This document shows, in pieces, positions 1 through 6,862 of a stretch of DNA of 34,761 nt. A program made the translations under genes and the position numbers. The stretch covers positions 1 through 34,761 of the forward strand of contig NZ_QWZQ01000035.1 in the NCBI RefSeq assembly GCF_003885105.1, in the 5' to 3' direction. Position 1 is the first letter of the stretch. Each line of letters opens with the position of its first letter. This DNA is from Lactiplantibacillus garii. Lineage in GTDB: Bacteria > Bacillota > Bacilli > Lactobacillales > Lactobacillaceae. Below the pieces are notes generated by a model, which was not told the DNA's origin, ran no database searches, and saw nothing but the letters and a program-made list of their open reading frames with translations.

Positions 1-87
1 TGGTATAACTACAAGCGTCGCCAAGAAACACTAAATGGCATGACCCCGAAAGAATTTCGGAATCATGCCATTCTAAAAACTGCATAG
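1..87 (+). CDS. IS3-family transposase OrfB, C-terminal fragment (partial)
   Basis: The reading frame is open from the first base of the window to a TAG at 85-87 and encodes 28 residues. It contains WYNYKRRQETLNGMTPKEFR, the typical tail of the rve/DDE integrase domain of IS3-family OrfB proteins (the Y-N-x-R-x-x-x-x-L-x-x-x-T-P-x-E-F/Y-R pattern). Only the C-terminus is visible, so it cannot be said whether the element is intact. The family call is from pattern recognition. The exact IS cannot be named. Confidence 0.75.
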   Translation, partial: WYNYKRRQETLNGMTPKEFRNHAILKTA

Positions 88-125
88 CTATTTTAATTAT
101 TTGAACTGTCTACTTGACTCGGAGC
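1..125 (+). mobile_element. 3' end of an IS3-family insertion sequence
   Basis: The transposase tail is followed by about 35 bases containing TTGAACTGTCTACTTGACT (101-119). This resembles the right terminal region of IS3/IS150-group elements, where GTCTACTT-type sequence closes the element. The exact end and the target duplication cannot be fixed because the left end is outside the window; 125 is approximate. Confidence 0.5.
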
Positions 126-126
126 A

Positions 127-146
127 GCCCCTTCGGGCGTTTTTTA
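127..146 (+). terminator. Short hairpin with T-run after the IS
   Basis: GCCC (127-130) and GGGC (135-138) can pair around a four-base loop, followed by a run of T from 140. It is a short stem but in the right place to end transcription leaving the IS. Confidence 0.4.
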
Positions 147-156
147 TTCCGGACGA

Positions 157-200
157 AAAGGCCCCCTGAGCATCGAACTCCGTGACCGCGTACTCAGGGG
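157..200 (-). terminator. Terminator of the IclR-family gene
   Basis: CCCCTGAG (163-170) and CTCAGGGG (193-200) form a perfect 8-bp stem with a 22-base loop. On the minus strand it is followed by four T (157-160). It lies just downstream of the iclR-type gene stop. Confidence 0.55.
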
Positions 201-218
201 ACTTAAATTGTAATACTT

Positions 219-983
219 TTATAGTAACTTTTGAATCCGGTGCTGAGTTTCCAATACTAAGCGAATAAAATTACGCCGGCGATCGTCTGGCATCCGGTAC
301 TTCGGTGCACTCACACTAAACGCCCCGTAAATTCGATGCTCACCAGCGATGACCGCGCCAATACAGTAAATATCAGGTTCATTTTCTTCATCGTCAATGG
401 AAAAGCCCACGTTACGAATATTGTCTAAATCATTGCGTAACCCCGGTACGGTAACAATCGTATTATCCGTAACCGGTTTTAACTTAACCCGTCCAAAGTA
501 ACCCTTTAGTTGCTCGTCCGAATATTGCGCTAAAATCGCTTTTCCCATTGACGAAGAGTAGAGGTTCATTTGTCCACCAATCGTTGACTTTAGCTTAATA
601 CTCGACGGACTTTCCAACTTTTCTAGGAGAACCACGTGATCATCCTGACAAATCCCTAGGTTAACCGTCTCCCCCGTTTCATTACGCAACCCTTGCAGTA
701 GTTCCCGGGTTACCGAACGAATATCAAAACTTTCAGAAGCCTTCTGACCATAAGCTAAGAACTGGGTTCCCAAATAGTAACGCCGTGATTCGGAATCGCG
801 CCGGACAAAGTTGAGAACCTCCAGCGTCGTTAATATTTTGAGCGTTGTAGGCGTATTAATTCCACTGGCCCGACTCACTTCATTTAAATTGGGAGCTGCC
901 TCACTTTTCAAAATTGCATCTAAAATTGTTTTGGCTTTAATTAGTACTGAACCGTAAAGTTTAGGCTTTTCATTATCTACCAT
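219..983 (-). CDS. IclR-family transcriptional regulator, probable KdgR-like repressor of kduD
   Basis: The 254-residue length is normal for the IclR family. A winged helix-turn-helix fills residues 10-70 (the EVSRASGINTPTTLKILTTL region). The rest is the IclR effector-binding domain, with the conserved SSMGKAILA segment near residue 145 and the C-terminal IGAVI/FSVSAP pattern. The start is preceded by AGGAGG about 8 bases upstream. The gene is divergent from kduD, and the shared intergenic region carries a palindrome of the IclR-operator type. It therefore probably controls kduD in response to a 2-keto-3-deoxygluconate-like sugar acid. The family is certain. The ligand and the KdgR role are inferred from the neighbour. 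Confidence 0.85.
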   Translation of the reverse strand: MVDNEKPKLYGSVLIKAKTILDAILKSEAAPNLNEVSRASGINTPTTLKILTTLEVLNFVRRDSESRRYYLGTQFLAYGQKASESFDIRSVTRELLQGLRNETGETVNLGICQDDHVVLLEKLESPSSIKLKSTIGGQMNLYSSSMGKAILAQYSDEQLKGYFGRVKLKPVTDNTIVTVPGLRNDLDNIRNVGFSIDDEENEPDIYCIGAVIAGEHRIYGAFSVSAPKYRMPDDRRRNFIRLVLETQHRIQKLL

Positions 984-1093
984 TAGCTATTTCCTCCCGC
1001 ATACCTTTCGTTTGCCAGTTTAAAACCGACCCGGGATAGCCACGCCGATTTTTATTATTAAAATTTTCTTATCCAGAAAGTAACTTTATTTAA

Positions 1094-1122
1094 ATTATAC
1101 TGTTAAGCACCAAATTAAACAA
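1094..1122 (-). promoter_or_regulatory. Promoter of the IclR-family gene
   Basis: On the minus strand TTGTTT (1117-1122) and a perfect TATAAT (1094-1099) are separated by 17 bases. The promoter sits about 110 bases upstream of the gene start. Confidence 0.6.
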
Positions 1123-1139
1123 GCACTTGACTATAAGGC

Positions 1140-1159
1140 GTTATATTCACTGATATAAC
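1140..1159. promoter_or_regulatory. Palindrome between the divergent promoters
   Basis: GTTATAT (1140-1146) and ATATAAC (1153-1159) are perfect 7-base arms around TCACTG. It lies between the two divergent promoters and could be an operator. No regulator is assigned. Confidence 0.4.
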
Positions 1160-1173
1160 TAGAAAAATAATTG

Positions 1174-1193
1174 CAAATTACCCTTGTAATTTG
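1174..1193. promoter_or_regulatory. Palindrome overlapping the kduD -35
   Basis: CAAATTAC (1174-1181) and GTAATTTG (1186-1193) form perfect 8-base arms around CCTT. The right arm covers the kduD -35 hexamer (1184-1189), a typical repressor position. Confidence 0.5.
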
Positions 1194-1212
1194 TGCGTAA
1201 GCGTTTTATATT
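1184..1212 (+). promoter_or_regulatory. kduD promoter
   Basis: TTGTAA (1184-1189) and TATATT (1207-1212) are exactly 17 bases apart. A loose cre-like match (CGTAAGCGTTTTAT, 1196-1209, three mismatches to TGWAAGCGTTWWCA) lies in the spacer, so carbon catabolite control is possible but weakly supported. Confidence 0.65.
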
Positions 1213-1225
1213 AGTAGTTGTAAAC

Positions 1226-1242
1226 AGGAAATGCAATTTCCT
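1226..1242. promoter_or_regulatory. IclR-type operator just downstream of the kduD start point
   Basis: AGGAAAT (1226-1232) and ATTTCCT (1236-1242) are perfect 7-base arms around GCA. The GGAAAT...ATTTCC core matches the known IclR operator style (TGGAAATNATTTCCA in E. coli), with a spacer of three instead of one. It lies about 15 bases beyond the -10, where a bound protein would block transcription. Confidence 0.55.
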
Positions 1243-1280
1243 ATAAAGAAATCACTTTAAAATTAAGGAGTTCCTATAAC

Positions 1281-2096
1281 ATGGCAGATACACGCGAAGA
1301 TATTTTGGCTCGGGAAAAAGATTTAGATCACTTTAACATGGACCTCTACTCACTAAAGGGTAAGGTCGCAATCGTTACCGGTGGTGATACCGGTTTAGGC
1401 CAAGCCTACACGGTCGCCTTTGCGGAAGCTGGCGCAGACATCTTCATCCCAACTTTTGGTGAAACCGGCTGGGAAGACACCCGTAAAATGGTTGAAAAAC
1501 GTGGTCAGCGGGTTGAATTTATGAACGTTGACTTAACCGAAGATGGTATCGCCGAAAAGGTTATTCAAAAGGCGCTGGATACGTACGGCCACATTGATAT
1601 CCTGGTTAATAACGCTGGGATGATTAAACGGAACCCGTTACTTGAATCAAAAGATGCTGACTGGGACCGGGTTATCGCTATCAATTTGAGTACTGTTTAC
1701 CACATGTCATTAGCCGCGGGTAAGGTCATGGCTAAGCAAAAGTCCGGTAAAATCATCAATATTGGCTCCATGCTCTCATTCCAAGGTGGTAAATTCATCC
1801 CCTCATACACTGCAAGTAAACACGGGGTTGCCGGCTTAACGAAGTCATTTGCTAGTGAACTCGCCGCTTACAATATTCAGGTCAATGCCATTGCTCCCGG
1901 CTACATCAAGACTGCTAACACGGAACCCATCCGTGAAGACCCGGTTCGCAACAAAGAAATTCTTGACCGGATTCCTGCTGGTCACTGGGGTGGTACTTAC
2001 GAATTAATGGGCGTAGCCGTCTTCTTAGCCAGTGCCGCATCAAACTACGTTAACGGTCACTTGCTTGCCGTCGACGGTGGGTACTTAGTTCGTTAA
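1281..2096 (+). CDS. kduD: 2-dehydro-3-deoxy-D-gluconate 5-dehydrogenase (KduD-like SDR)
   Basis: A short-chain dehydrogenase/reductase of 271 residues. The Rossmann motif TGGDTGLG is at 33-40, NNAG at 110-113, the catalytic serine at S163, and YTASK places Tyr176 and Lys180. The conserved end VDGG is present. It interconverts 3-deoxy-D-glycero-2,5-hexodiulosonate and 2-keto-3-deoxygluconate in uronate breakdown; related enzymes are annotated as 2-deoxy-D-gluconate 3-dehydrogenase. The N-terminus is about 20 residues longer than in E. coli KduD. AAGGAG lies about 10 bases before the ATG. No kduI, KDG kinase or aldolase is in the window, so its pathway partners are elsewhere. The exact substrate is less sure than the family. 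Confidence 0.8.
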   Translation: MADTREDILAREKDLDHFNMDLYSLKGKVAIVTGGDTGLGQAYTVAFAEAGADIFIPTFGETGWEDTRKMVEKRGQRVEFMNVDLTEDGIAEKVIQKALDTYGHIDILVNNAGMIKRNPLLESKDADWDRVIAINLSTVYHMSLAAGKVMAKQKSGKIINIGSMLSFQGGKFIPSYTASKHGVAGLTKSFASELAAYNIQVNAIAPGYIKTANTEPIREDPVRNKEILDRIPAGHWGGTYELMGVAVFLASAASNYVNGHLLAVDGGYLVR

Positions 2097-2227
2097 TAGC
2101 CCCACTACTACGCAACTAGCTGATAATTCAGTAAATTGAAAATTCATGATATCCCTAGAAAATTTAACTTTACGTCCACATTCCCGTAATCAACCGAGTT
2201 GAACGTTAAAAAGAACCCATCATTTAT

Positions 2228-2264
2228 AAAACCACCAATCGCAAATGTGATTGGTGGTTTTATT
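2228..2264 (+). terminator. kduD terminator
   Basis: AAAACCACCAATC (2228-2240) pairs with GATTGGTGGTTTT (2249-2261) around an 8-base loop, a perfect 13-bp stem flanked by A and T and so potentially active on both strands. Confidence 0.75.
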
Positions 2265-2413
2265 GACCTAATCATTCGTCATTAGTACCGGGATGTGCAC
2301 TACTACGAATCGGTAAAGAATCAGCAAAGTAAAAAATGGTCCCGCTGATTTTCGTTCTAGGCCATACCGTTGATTTATGATTTTAATACGGCTTAGGGTA
2401 CAGTTACCTACAA

Positions 2414-2466
2414 CAAGCGACGCACTTTTCAGAATTATTTTCCGAAAAATGCGCCGCTTGTTTTTT
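2414..2466 (+). terminator. Strong plus-strand terminator with no gene in front of it
   Basis: A 17-bp stem with two mismatches forms between 2414-2430 and 2444-2460 and is followed by six T (2461-2466). The T-run is on the plus strand only. The 150 bases before it (2265-2413) hold no open reading frame of note, only a weak inverted repeat AATCAGC/GCTGATT (2319-2325 and 2344-2350). An unrecognised small RNA or gene remnant may lie there. Confidence 0.6.
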
Positions 2467-2477
2467 GTAATCCATCT

Positions 2478-3194
2478 TTACACAAATAAATAGTAACAAC
2501 CACTAATCCCAATAAAAATATAAATCAGTTGTTTAACCGTGGCCATTGGTAACTTCGGTAAAATTCGGGCAGCCAACGCCGTTCCAATGAACGCACCCAC
2601 CATTCCAACGCCAATATACGGTGCTAAACTGGTCGTCACAATTCCGTTAATGATCCGAACCGTCGTAATGTAAAAAACATCAATTAAGAAGAAAGCTTGT
2701 AAATTACCCACGTAATCCTCGGTCGAGTCTGACAACGACAAAAAGTACAGTGCCATTAACGGCCCCCCGATGCCGAATAAACCATTAAAGAACCCCGAGA
2801 TAACCATGAACACACCGGCAACAAACCACGGATACCGTTTATCAGCGGCCCGTTGACTAAAAGTGAAATAGCCCGCTAAAATAATTAGTAAACCACCTAA
2901 CAATTTGCGTAGTAGTTGAACGTCTAAGACTTGTCCTAAATGTACCGACCAGGCCGCCACACTCGCGTAAACGATAAAGGGAATAATGATCCGTTTAACC
3001 CGAATAAAACGGTGGTAACGCCACGTCATGGTCACAACACTTGCAAGCATAATCAGACCCGCCACCCCGGCACTTTGATCCATTGGTAATAGTTGGGGTA
3101 AAAAAATCATCATTATAATTGCCGCTCCAAAGCCGGTCAAGCCCTGAACCAGCCCCGCCAGTAATGCCGGTACAACCACCATCAACCACGTCAT
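2478..3194 (-). CDS. TSUP-family (TauE/SafE) membrane exporter
   Basis: A hydrophobic protein of about 238 residues with around seven to eight membrane segments. It has the family pattern of an N-terminal GLVQGLTGFGAA motif and a matching second-half repeat FFNGLFGIGGPL, as in sulfite/organosulfonate exporters (DUF81). The start is set at the ATG at 3194, because GGGGGAG lies directly before it while a longer GTG-started frame would place that site inside the gene. It follows azlD after a terminator-like hairpin (3229-3256) with little room for its own promoter, so it may be expressed by read-through. The substrate, perhaps a sulfur anion or organic acid, is unknown. Confidence 0.8.
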   Translation of the reverse strand: MTWLMVVVPALLAGLVQGLTGFGAAIIMMIFLPQLLPMDQSAGVAGLIMLASVVTMTWRYHRFIRVKRIIIPFIVYASVAAWSVHLGQVLDVQLLRKLLGGLLIILAGYFTFSQRAADKRYPWFVAGVFMVISGFFNGLFGIGGPLMALYFLSLSDSTEDYVGNLQAFFLIDVFYITTVRIINGIVTTSLAPYIGVGMVGAFIGTALAARILPKLPMATVKQLIYIFIGISGCYYLFV

Positions 3195-3228
3195 CTTTTC
3201 TCCCCCCACTTTTCCGTGCCGACGCTAC

Positions 3229-3256
3229 AAAAAAAGAACCGGTCAATTTCCAGTTC
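3229..3256 (-). terminator. Terminator-like hairpin after azlD
   Basis: On the minus strand GAACTGG and CCGGTTC (3250-3256 and 3236-3242) pair around a 7-base loop and are followed by a run of seven T (3229-3235). It separates azlD from the TSUP gene and would lower expression of the latter. Confidence 0.6.
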
Positions 3257-3268
3257 CCTAGTTCCATT

Positions 3269-3619
3269 TTAGATGTGAAATACTAATACAAATACCATCA
3301 CTGATACTAAGCCAATCACGACTGACAACGTCATTGACCGCGTTCGGTAAGCCACAATTCCCACCAGAATGGCAGAAATGATCATCCCCAAATTACCGGT
3401 CGTCATGATTTGGTACTTACTATCAATAAAAACACTTTTAACCACTAAGGCCGTGAACAATGAGACCGGCACAAAGCGCATCCACTCGTTAAACCACTCC
3501 GGAATCGCCCGCTTCGTGAAGAATAACAACGGGAAAAACCGCGGAATGAAGGCCACAATGGCACAGAAAATAATCAGCCAAAAGTGGTCCATACTAGTCA
3601 TCGAACTAACTGATTGCAT
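3269..3619 (-). CDS. azlD: AzlD small subunit of branched-chain amino-acid exporter
   Basis: A 116-residue protein with about four membrane segments and the AzlD signature RFFPLLFF near residue 27 followed by a short hydrophobic second half (about 100-110 residues is usual). With AzlC it forms the two-component exporter of branched-chain amino acids and their analogues (4-azaleucine resistance). AGAGGAG lies 8 bases before the ATG. It begins 19 bases after azlC ends and is clearly in the same operon. Confidence 0.85.
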   Translation of the reverse strand: MQSVSSMTSMDHFWLIIFCAIVAFIPRFFPLLFFTKRAIPEWFNEWMRFVPVSLFTALVVKSVFIDSKYQIMTTGNLGMIISAILVGIVAYRTRSMTLSVVIGLVSVMVFVLVFHI

Positions 3620-3638
3620 AAGAAAACTCCTCTACGCC

Positions 3639-4403
3639 TTACTCGTCAGATTCTTCCATCGCGGATTGCCGGGTTGGATCGTGAACCTTATACAGTAAAT
3701 GACTTTCTGGCTTATGTTCCATTAAATAGCGTTCAATGAAGTAACCGGTCAACGATGCAATCAGCGTCGCCACAACTAACCCCAGCGTACTCTTCATTAA
3801 AACAAGGAAGAAAATCGTCAAAACACCGGATAACGCGGACACTAAAATAATTAAGCGGCTCTTTGTTTGCATAATTGCCATATAAATAAACAGTGCCGTC
3901 AGCGCAAAATCGACCACTTTTAAGTCAATCGTCAACGCACTACCGATCAAACTACCGATAATGTTGCTAATCGTCCAAAAAAGCAATGAATAGTGTTCAA
4001 CGAGCAACGCTTGTTTCGGTTTCCAGTGCTTATCAGTCGCGAACTTTAAATAGTTTACGGCGTAGTTTTCATCGTTCATTGAAAATGCAAACGTGAAAAT
4101 GAACGGTAACGACTGCCCTTTCAAGTAACGCGACAAACTAGAACCTAATAAGGCGTAGCGTAATTCCAAGAAAAACATCATCAAAATAATCGTGGTCATC
4201 GGTGCGTTGATCGTCAACATCGATGCAATCAAAAATTGGGCGCCACCGGAAAAGACCATCACTGAGATCAATGCCGTCAGTAGATGGTTGAACCCGGCCG
4301 CGTGTAATAGGACCCCACATGCTAACCCAATCGGGATATAGCTGAGTCCAAGTGGCATTACGGTTCGTAACACCATTAACCAATTTGGCTCGTTCTTTTT
4401 CAC
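3639..4403 (-). CDS. azlC: AzlC large subunit of branched-chain amino-acid exporter
   Basis: An AzlC-family membrane protein with the conserved opening LPLGLSYIPIGLACGVLLH-like segment (seen here as MPLGLSYIPIGLACGVLLHA), the SGGAQFL motif, and several further membrane segments. I place the start at GTG 4403, because GGAGG lies 8 bases upstream and the product then begins MKKNEPNW as homologues do. An in-frame ATG at 4448 would add 15 residues but has no ribosome binding site. It exports branched-chain amino acids together with AzlD. A palindrome at 4454-4473 lies just upstream and may be the operator. Confidence 0.85.
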   Translation of the reverse strand: MKKNEPNWLMVLRTVMPLGLSYIPIGLACGVLLHAAGFNHLLTALISVMVFSGGAQFLIASMLTINAPMTTIILMMFFLELRYALLGSSLSRYLKGQSLPFIFTFAFSMNDENYAVNYLKFATDKHWKPKQALLVEHYSLLFWTISNIIGSLIGSALTIDLKVVDFALTALFIYMAIMQTKSRLIILVSALSGVLTIFFLVLMKSTLGLVVATLIASLTGYFIERYLMEHKPESHLLYKVHDPTRQSAMEESDE

Positions 4404-4453
4404 CAAGAATGCCTCCAGTACCATACCAGTAAAGAATTCAAGCAACATTATTG

Positions 4454-4473
4454 ATGTCTATTTGTTTAGACAT
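4454..4473. promoter_or_regulatory. Palindrome upstream of azlC
   Basis: ATGTCTA (4454-4460) and TAGACAT (4467-4473) form perfect 7-base arms around TTTGTT. It lies about 50 bases before the azlC start and is a candidate operator for an unidentified regulator. Confidence 0.45.
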
Positions 4474-4546
4474 TCGGACTTAATTTTAACATGTTTTTTA
4501 TAGCAATCCTACCACCTAAAGTTAGATTGTTCGTTATTTCGGCAGT

Positions 4547-4560
4547 TGAAAGCGCTTATA
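4547..4560. promoter_or_regulatory. cre-like site
   Basis: TGAAAGCGCTTATA matches the catabolite-responsive element consensus TGWAANCGNTNWCA with one mismatch. It lies just beyond the GNAT stop and about 145 bases upstream of azlC. Function is only inferred. Confidence 0.35.
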
Positions 4561-4570
4561 TCATTGGATT

Positions 4571-5068
4571 TTAATCAAAACGCTTTCCCATAATGACTAG
4601 GTCGTTGGACCGTCCATTCAATTCCGCGACGGCTGGTAGAAAGCCCCACTGTTCGTAGCCAAATTTCTTAAATAATTTAATACTTGGTAGGTTACTTGAA
4701 AAAATATAGGCTAATACGGTCGTTAAACCGACTTGAATCAACTGGTTCGGTACCATTTCCAAAACCTGGCTGCCCAGGCCCTTTCCCCGCACAGTTCGGT
4801 CTAAATAAAGTGAAATTTCGGTCGTTTTAGCGTAGGCGGCCCGACCATAAAATGGTGAAAAACTAAGCCAGCCAACCACCATTTCATCTAATACAACCAC
4901 CCATAACGGATAGTGATCCGGTGTGTGTTCCAAAAACCACGGCCGGCGTTGATCAACCGTCACCGGCTTTAAATCGGCGGTCACCTCATGACTCGGAATC
5001 GTTTGATTATAAATATCGACAATAATTGGTAAATCGGACATTGTGGCTTGTCGTAGCGCCATGCTCAT
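4571..5068 (-). CDS. GNAT-family N-acetyltransferase (phosphinothricin acetyltransferase-like)
   Basis: A 165-residue GNAT protein of the normal family length. Strand and helix order fits: an N-terminal RQATMSDLPIIVDIYNQ opening, EISLYLDRTVRGKGLGSQVL carrying the acetyl-CoA pyrophosphate-binding R/Q-x-x-G-x-G/A motif (VRGKGLG, about residues 93-99), and the IFSSNLPSIKLFKKFGY segment with the asparagine and tyrosine typical of the Pat/YwnH subgroup. It transfers an acetyl group to an amino group of a small molecule or amino-acid analogue. The substrate is not predictable. GGAGGGG lies 5 bases before the ATG. It may be co-transcribed with azlCD. Confidence 0.8.
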   Translation of the reverse strand: MSMALRQATMSDLPIIVDIYNQTIPSHEVTADLKPVTVDQRRPWFLEHTPDHYPLWVVVLDEMVVGWLSFSPFYGRAAYAKTTEISLYLDRTVRGKGLGSQVLEMVPNQLIQVGLTTVLAYIFSSNLPSIKLFKKFGYEQWGFLPAVAELNGRSNDLVIMGKRFD

Positions 5069-5233
5069 GACTACCCCTCCATTTTAATTACTATGTTCAA
5101 ATCCATTATACTTGTTTTTGGAAAGGGTTACATCAGTTTTTCATTTTAGCTGCTAATCAACAGCCTCAACACACACGTTTTCACACCGATGACGTTAACA
5201 TTGCAAGTCACCGCGGCGCTTTTCTCATTTAAC

Positions 5234-5276
5234 CCAAAACGGCGGACAATCTCAAGACCCGGGATTATCCGCCGTT
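5234..5276 (-). terminator. Hairpin terminator, downstream of dacA
   Basis: AACGGCGGACAATC (5238-5251) pairs with GATTATCCGCCGTT (5263-5276) with a single mismatch and an 11-base loop. The minus strand continues with TTTT. It is the second of two hairpins behind dacA. Confidence 0.6.
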
Positions 5277-5430
5277 CTACGTTAATTTGCTTTTTGAAAC
5301 GTGTTCGCACCACCAATCGCTTCCGCTTAACCAAAAACGGGTGATAATCGCAAGCCCAGCGATTATCACCCGTTTTCCCTCATTTATCCTTTCGAAACGT
5401 GCTCGCTCGGGCAGCCCGTTCTACGTTAAT
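5272..5430. repeat. 15-bp direct repeats flanking a hairpin
   Basis: CCGTTCTACGTTAAT occurs identically at 5272-5286 and 5416-5430. Each copy lies close to a GAAACGTGYTCG motif (5296-5307 and 5394-5405). The region therefore looks duplicated and rearranged from copies of the interspersed hairpin repeat family described below. No gene is seen between 5069 and 5467; a 62-codon open frame on the minus strand (5146-5334) overlaps both the hairpin and the repeat and is probably not coding. Confidence 0.55.
5333..5376. terminator. Perfect 18-bp hairpin, bidirectional terminator
   Basis: The arm 5334-5351 (AAAACGGGTGATAATCGC) pairs perfectly with 5359-5376 around the 7-base loop AAGCCCA. T-runs follow on both strands. 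It is the best terminator candidate for the dacA operon. Confidence 0.7.
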
Positions 5431-5461
5431 ACTCGCAGGCTGTGCGCCCTCGCTCACACTC
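5394..5461 (-). repeat. Short member of the GAGTGTG...CACGTTTC repeat family
   Basis: Read on the minus strand this 68-bp stretch begins GAGTGTGAG seven bases after the dacA stop and ends CGAGCACGTTTC. These are the same termini as the 120-bp units at 11893-12260. Its core is shorter and carries a partly paired CAGCCTG/CGGGCTG stem. A second terminal motif, CGAACACGTTTC on the minus strand, lies at 5296-5307. Confidence 0.55.
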
Positions 5462-5467
5462 TTTTAA

Positions 5468-6799
5468 TTAGAACCAACTCTTGATTCCCCGCCACATGCG
5501 GACAAAAATGTTGGCCTTTTCGATTGAACTCTTCGGCGTTACGTTGACTTTTAACGTATCACTCTTAGTTCCGTTAACGACCGTAATGGCCTTCTTGTTT
5601 AAACTCAGGTTAGCCGTACCAACCGTCTTGCCGTTCTTAACCGGTGCCTGGATTTTACCAGCCGTCGTGGCCGTCTTCTTTAAGCTGACCTTACCCGTGA
5701 CCGCACTAGCATCTGAACCCACCGGTAAGTAAATCTTCGTGTTGCCACTGTTTGAAACTAACTTCGTGGTCAACGCCTTCCCATCTTGCACGTCCGCGGA
5801 TTTCACACCCTTGATCGTCCCATTCTTATTAATGGTCGTGGTTGTGTAGTTATGGTAAACGTAAGACATAATTTGAGCAGTTTGGGTAAAGTGTTCCGTT
5901 CCGTTATCACTAGCAGAACCCGCATGAAGGACGACCGTAATGATCCGGTTACCGTTGCTAAACTTAACCGTCCCGGTAAAGGCGTTCCCAGCCTTAGCCG
6001 AAGTCCCGGTCTTCAAACCATCCACTGGTAAAGCGGAGTAGTGTTTAACGAGGCCCTTTAACATGTAGTTGCGGTTATCCATCTTAGTTGCGGAACTAGT
6101 GCCCTTTTCAAACCAGGCGTGCGCAATGCTAGACGTTTTTAAAACTTCGGGGTAGTCCGTCAATAACTTCTTGGCAACCGTGGCGATGTCCTGCGCCGAC
6201 ATCATGTTCTCGGTACTGCCAGCAACGTTGCTGTAACCAATCGTGCTGCCAACTTCCTTATTGGTCAGCCCACAGGCGTTAACGATGGTCGCATCGGTGA
6301 TGCCCCATGACTTGGCCGTTTTTTTCATCATCGTCACAAATTTATGGGGTGAACCGGCCACCGCGTCCCCTAAAGCCGTAATGGCGGCGTTTGCGGAGTA
6401 AATTTCAGTGGCATTATATAGTTGGCGTACCGAGTACGTCTTGGTCGATAACAGCGGCACGTTGGCGTAAGTCTTATTTTGACTCATCTTGGCAACGGCC
6501 TTGCTGACACTGATCTTTTGGTTCCACGATAACTTACCTTCGTGAATGGCCTTCAAAACTAAGTAGGTACTTAACATCTTGGTCATCGAAGCAATCGCCA
6601 TCGGTTTAGTACTGTTTTTATCGTACAAAACTTGACCAGTCGACGCGTCAACCGCAATGGCCGCCTTTGCAGAAATTGACGGCGTGCTAGCCGCCTGCGC
6701 TTGAAGATCAGCCCCCGCAATGCCTAATCCGGTAGTGGTGAACGTGACTGCCGCAACGAGGGCAATCATAACTTTCTTTAACTTTCCCGCAAATCTCAT
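5468..6799 (-). CDS. dacA: D-alanyl-D-alanine carboxypeptidase (class A PBP5-type)
   Basis: A 443-residue secreted serine peptidase. A signal peptide covers about residues 1-36, with cleavage near the AQA-AST run. The penicillin-binding motifs are all present: SMTK (S71 and K74), SAN (135-137) and KTG (263-265). A PBP5-type C-terminal beta domain follows, and the last 20 residues (KANIFVRMWRGIKSWF) form an amphipathic membrane anchor. It trims the terminal D-alanine from peptidoglycan pentapeptides at the outer face of the membrane. It is the last gene of the operon with the two-component system, which suggests that envelope stress controls it. AGGAAAGGG precedes the ATG. Confidence 0.92.
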   Translation of the reverse strand: MRFAGKLKKVMIALVAAVTFTTTGLGIAGADLQAQAASTPSISAKAAIAVDASTGQVLYDKNSTKPMAIASMTKMLSTYLVLKAIHEGKLSWNQKISVSKAVAKMSQNKTYANVPLLSTKTYSVRQLYNATEIYSANAAITALGDAVAGSPHKFVTMMKKTAKSWGITDATIVNACGLTNKEVGSTIGYSNVAGSTENMMSAQDIATVAKKLLTDYPEVLKTSSIAHAWFEKGTSSATKMDNRNYMLKGLVKHYSALPVDGLKTGTSAKAGNAFTGTVKFSNGNRIITVVLHAGSASDNGTEHFTQTAQIMSYVYHNYTTTTINKNGTIKGVKSADVQDGKALTTKLVSNSGNTKIYLPVGSDASAVTGKVSLKKTATTAGKIQAPVKNGKTVGTANLSLNKKAITVVNGTKSDTLKVNVTPKSSIEKANIFVRMWRGIKSWF

Positions 6800-6862
6800 T
6801 TCTCAATTATCCCTTTCCTAAATGCTAGTTTTAGTTTAAATAAATTTTTCAATGGAAACAAG

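Noticed and set aside
5146-5334. 62-codon minus-strand frame as a gene
   Set aside because: It overlaps a terminator hairpin and a repeat, has no clear ribosome binding site and resembles no protein.
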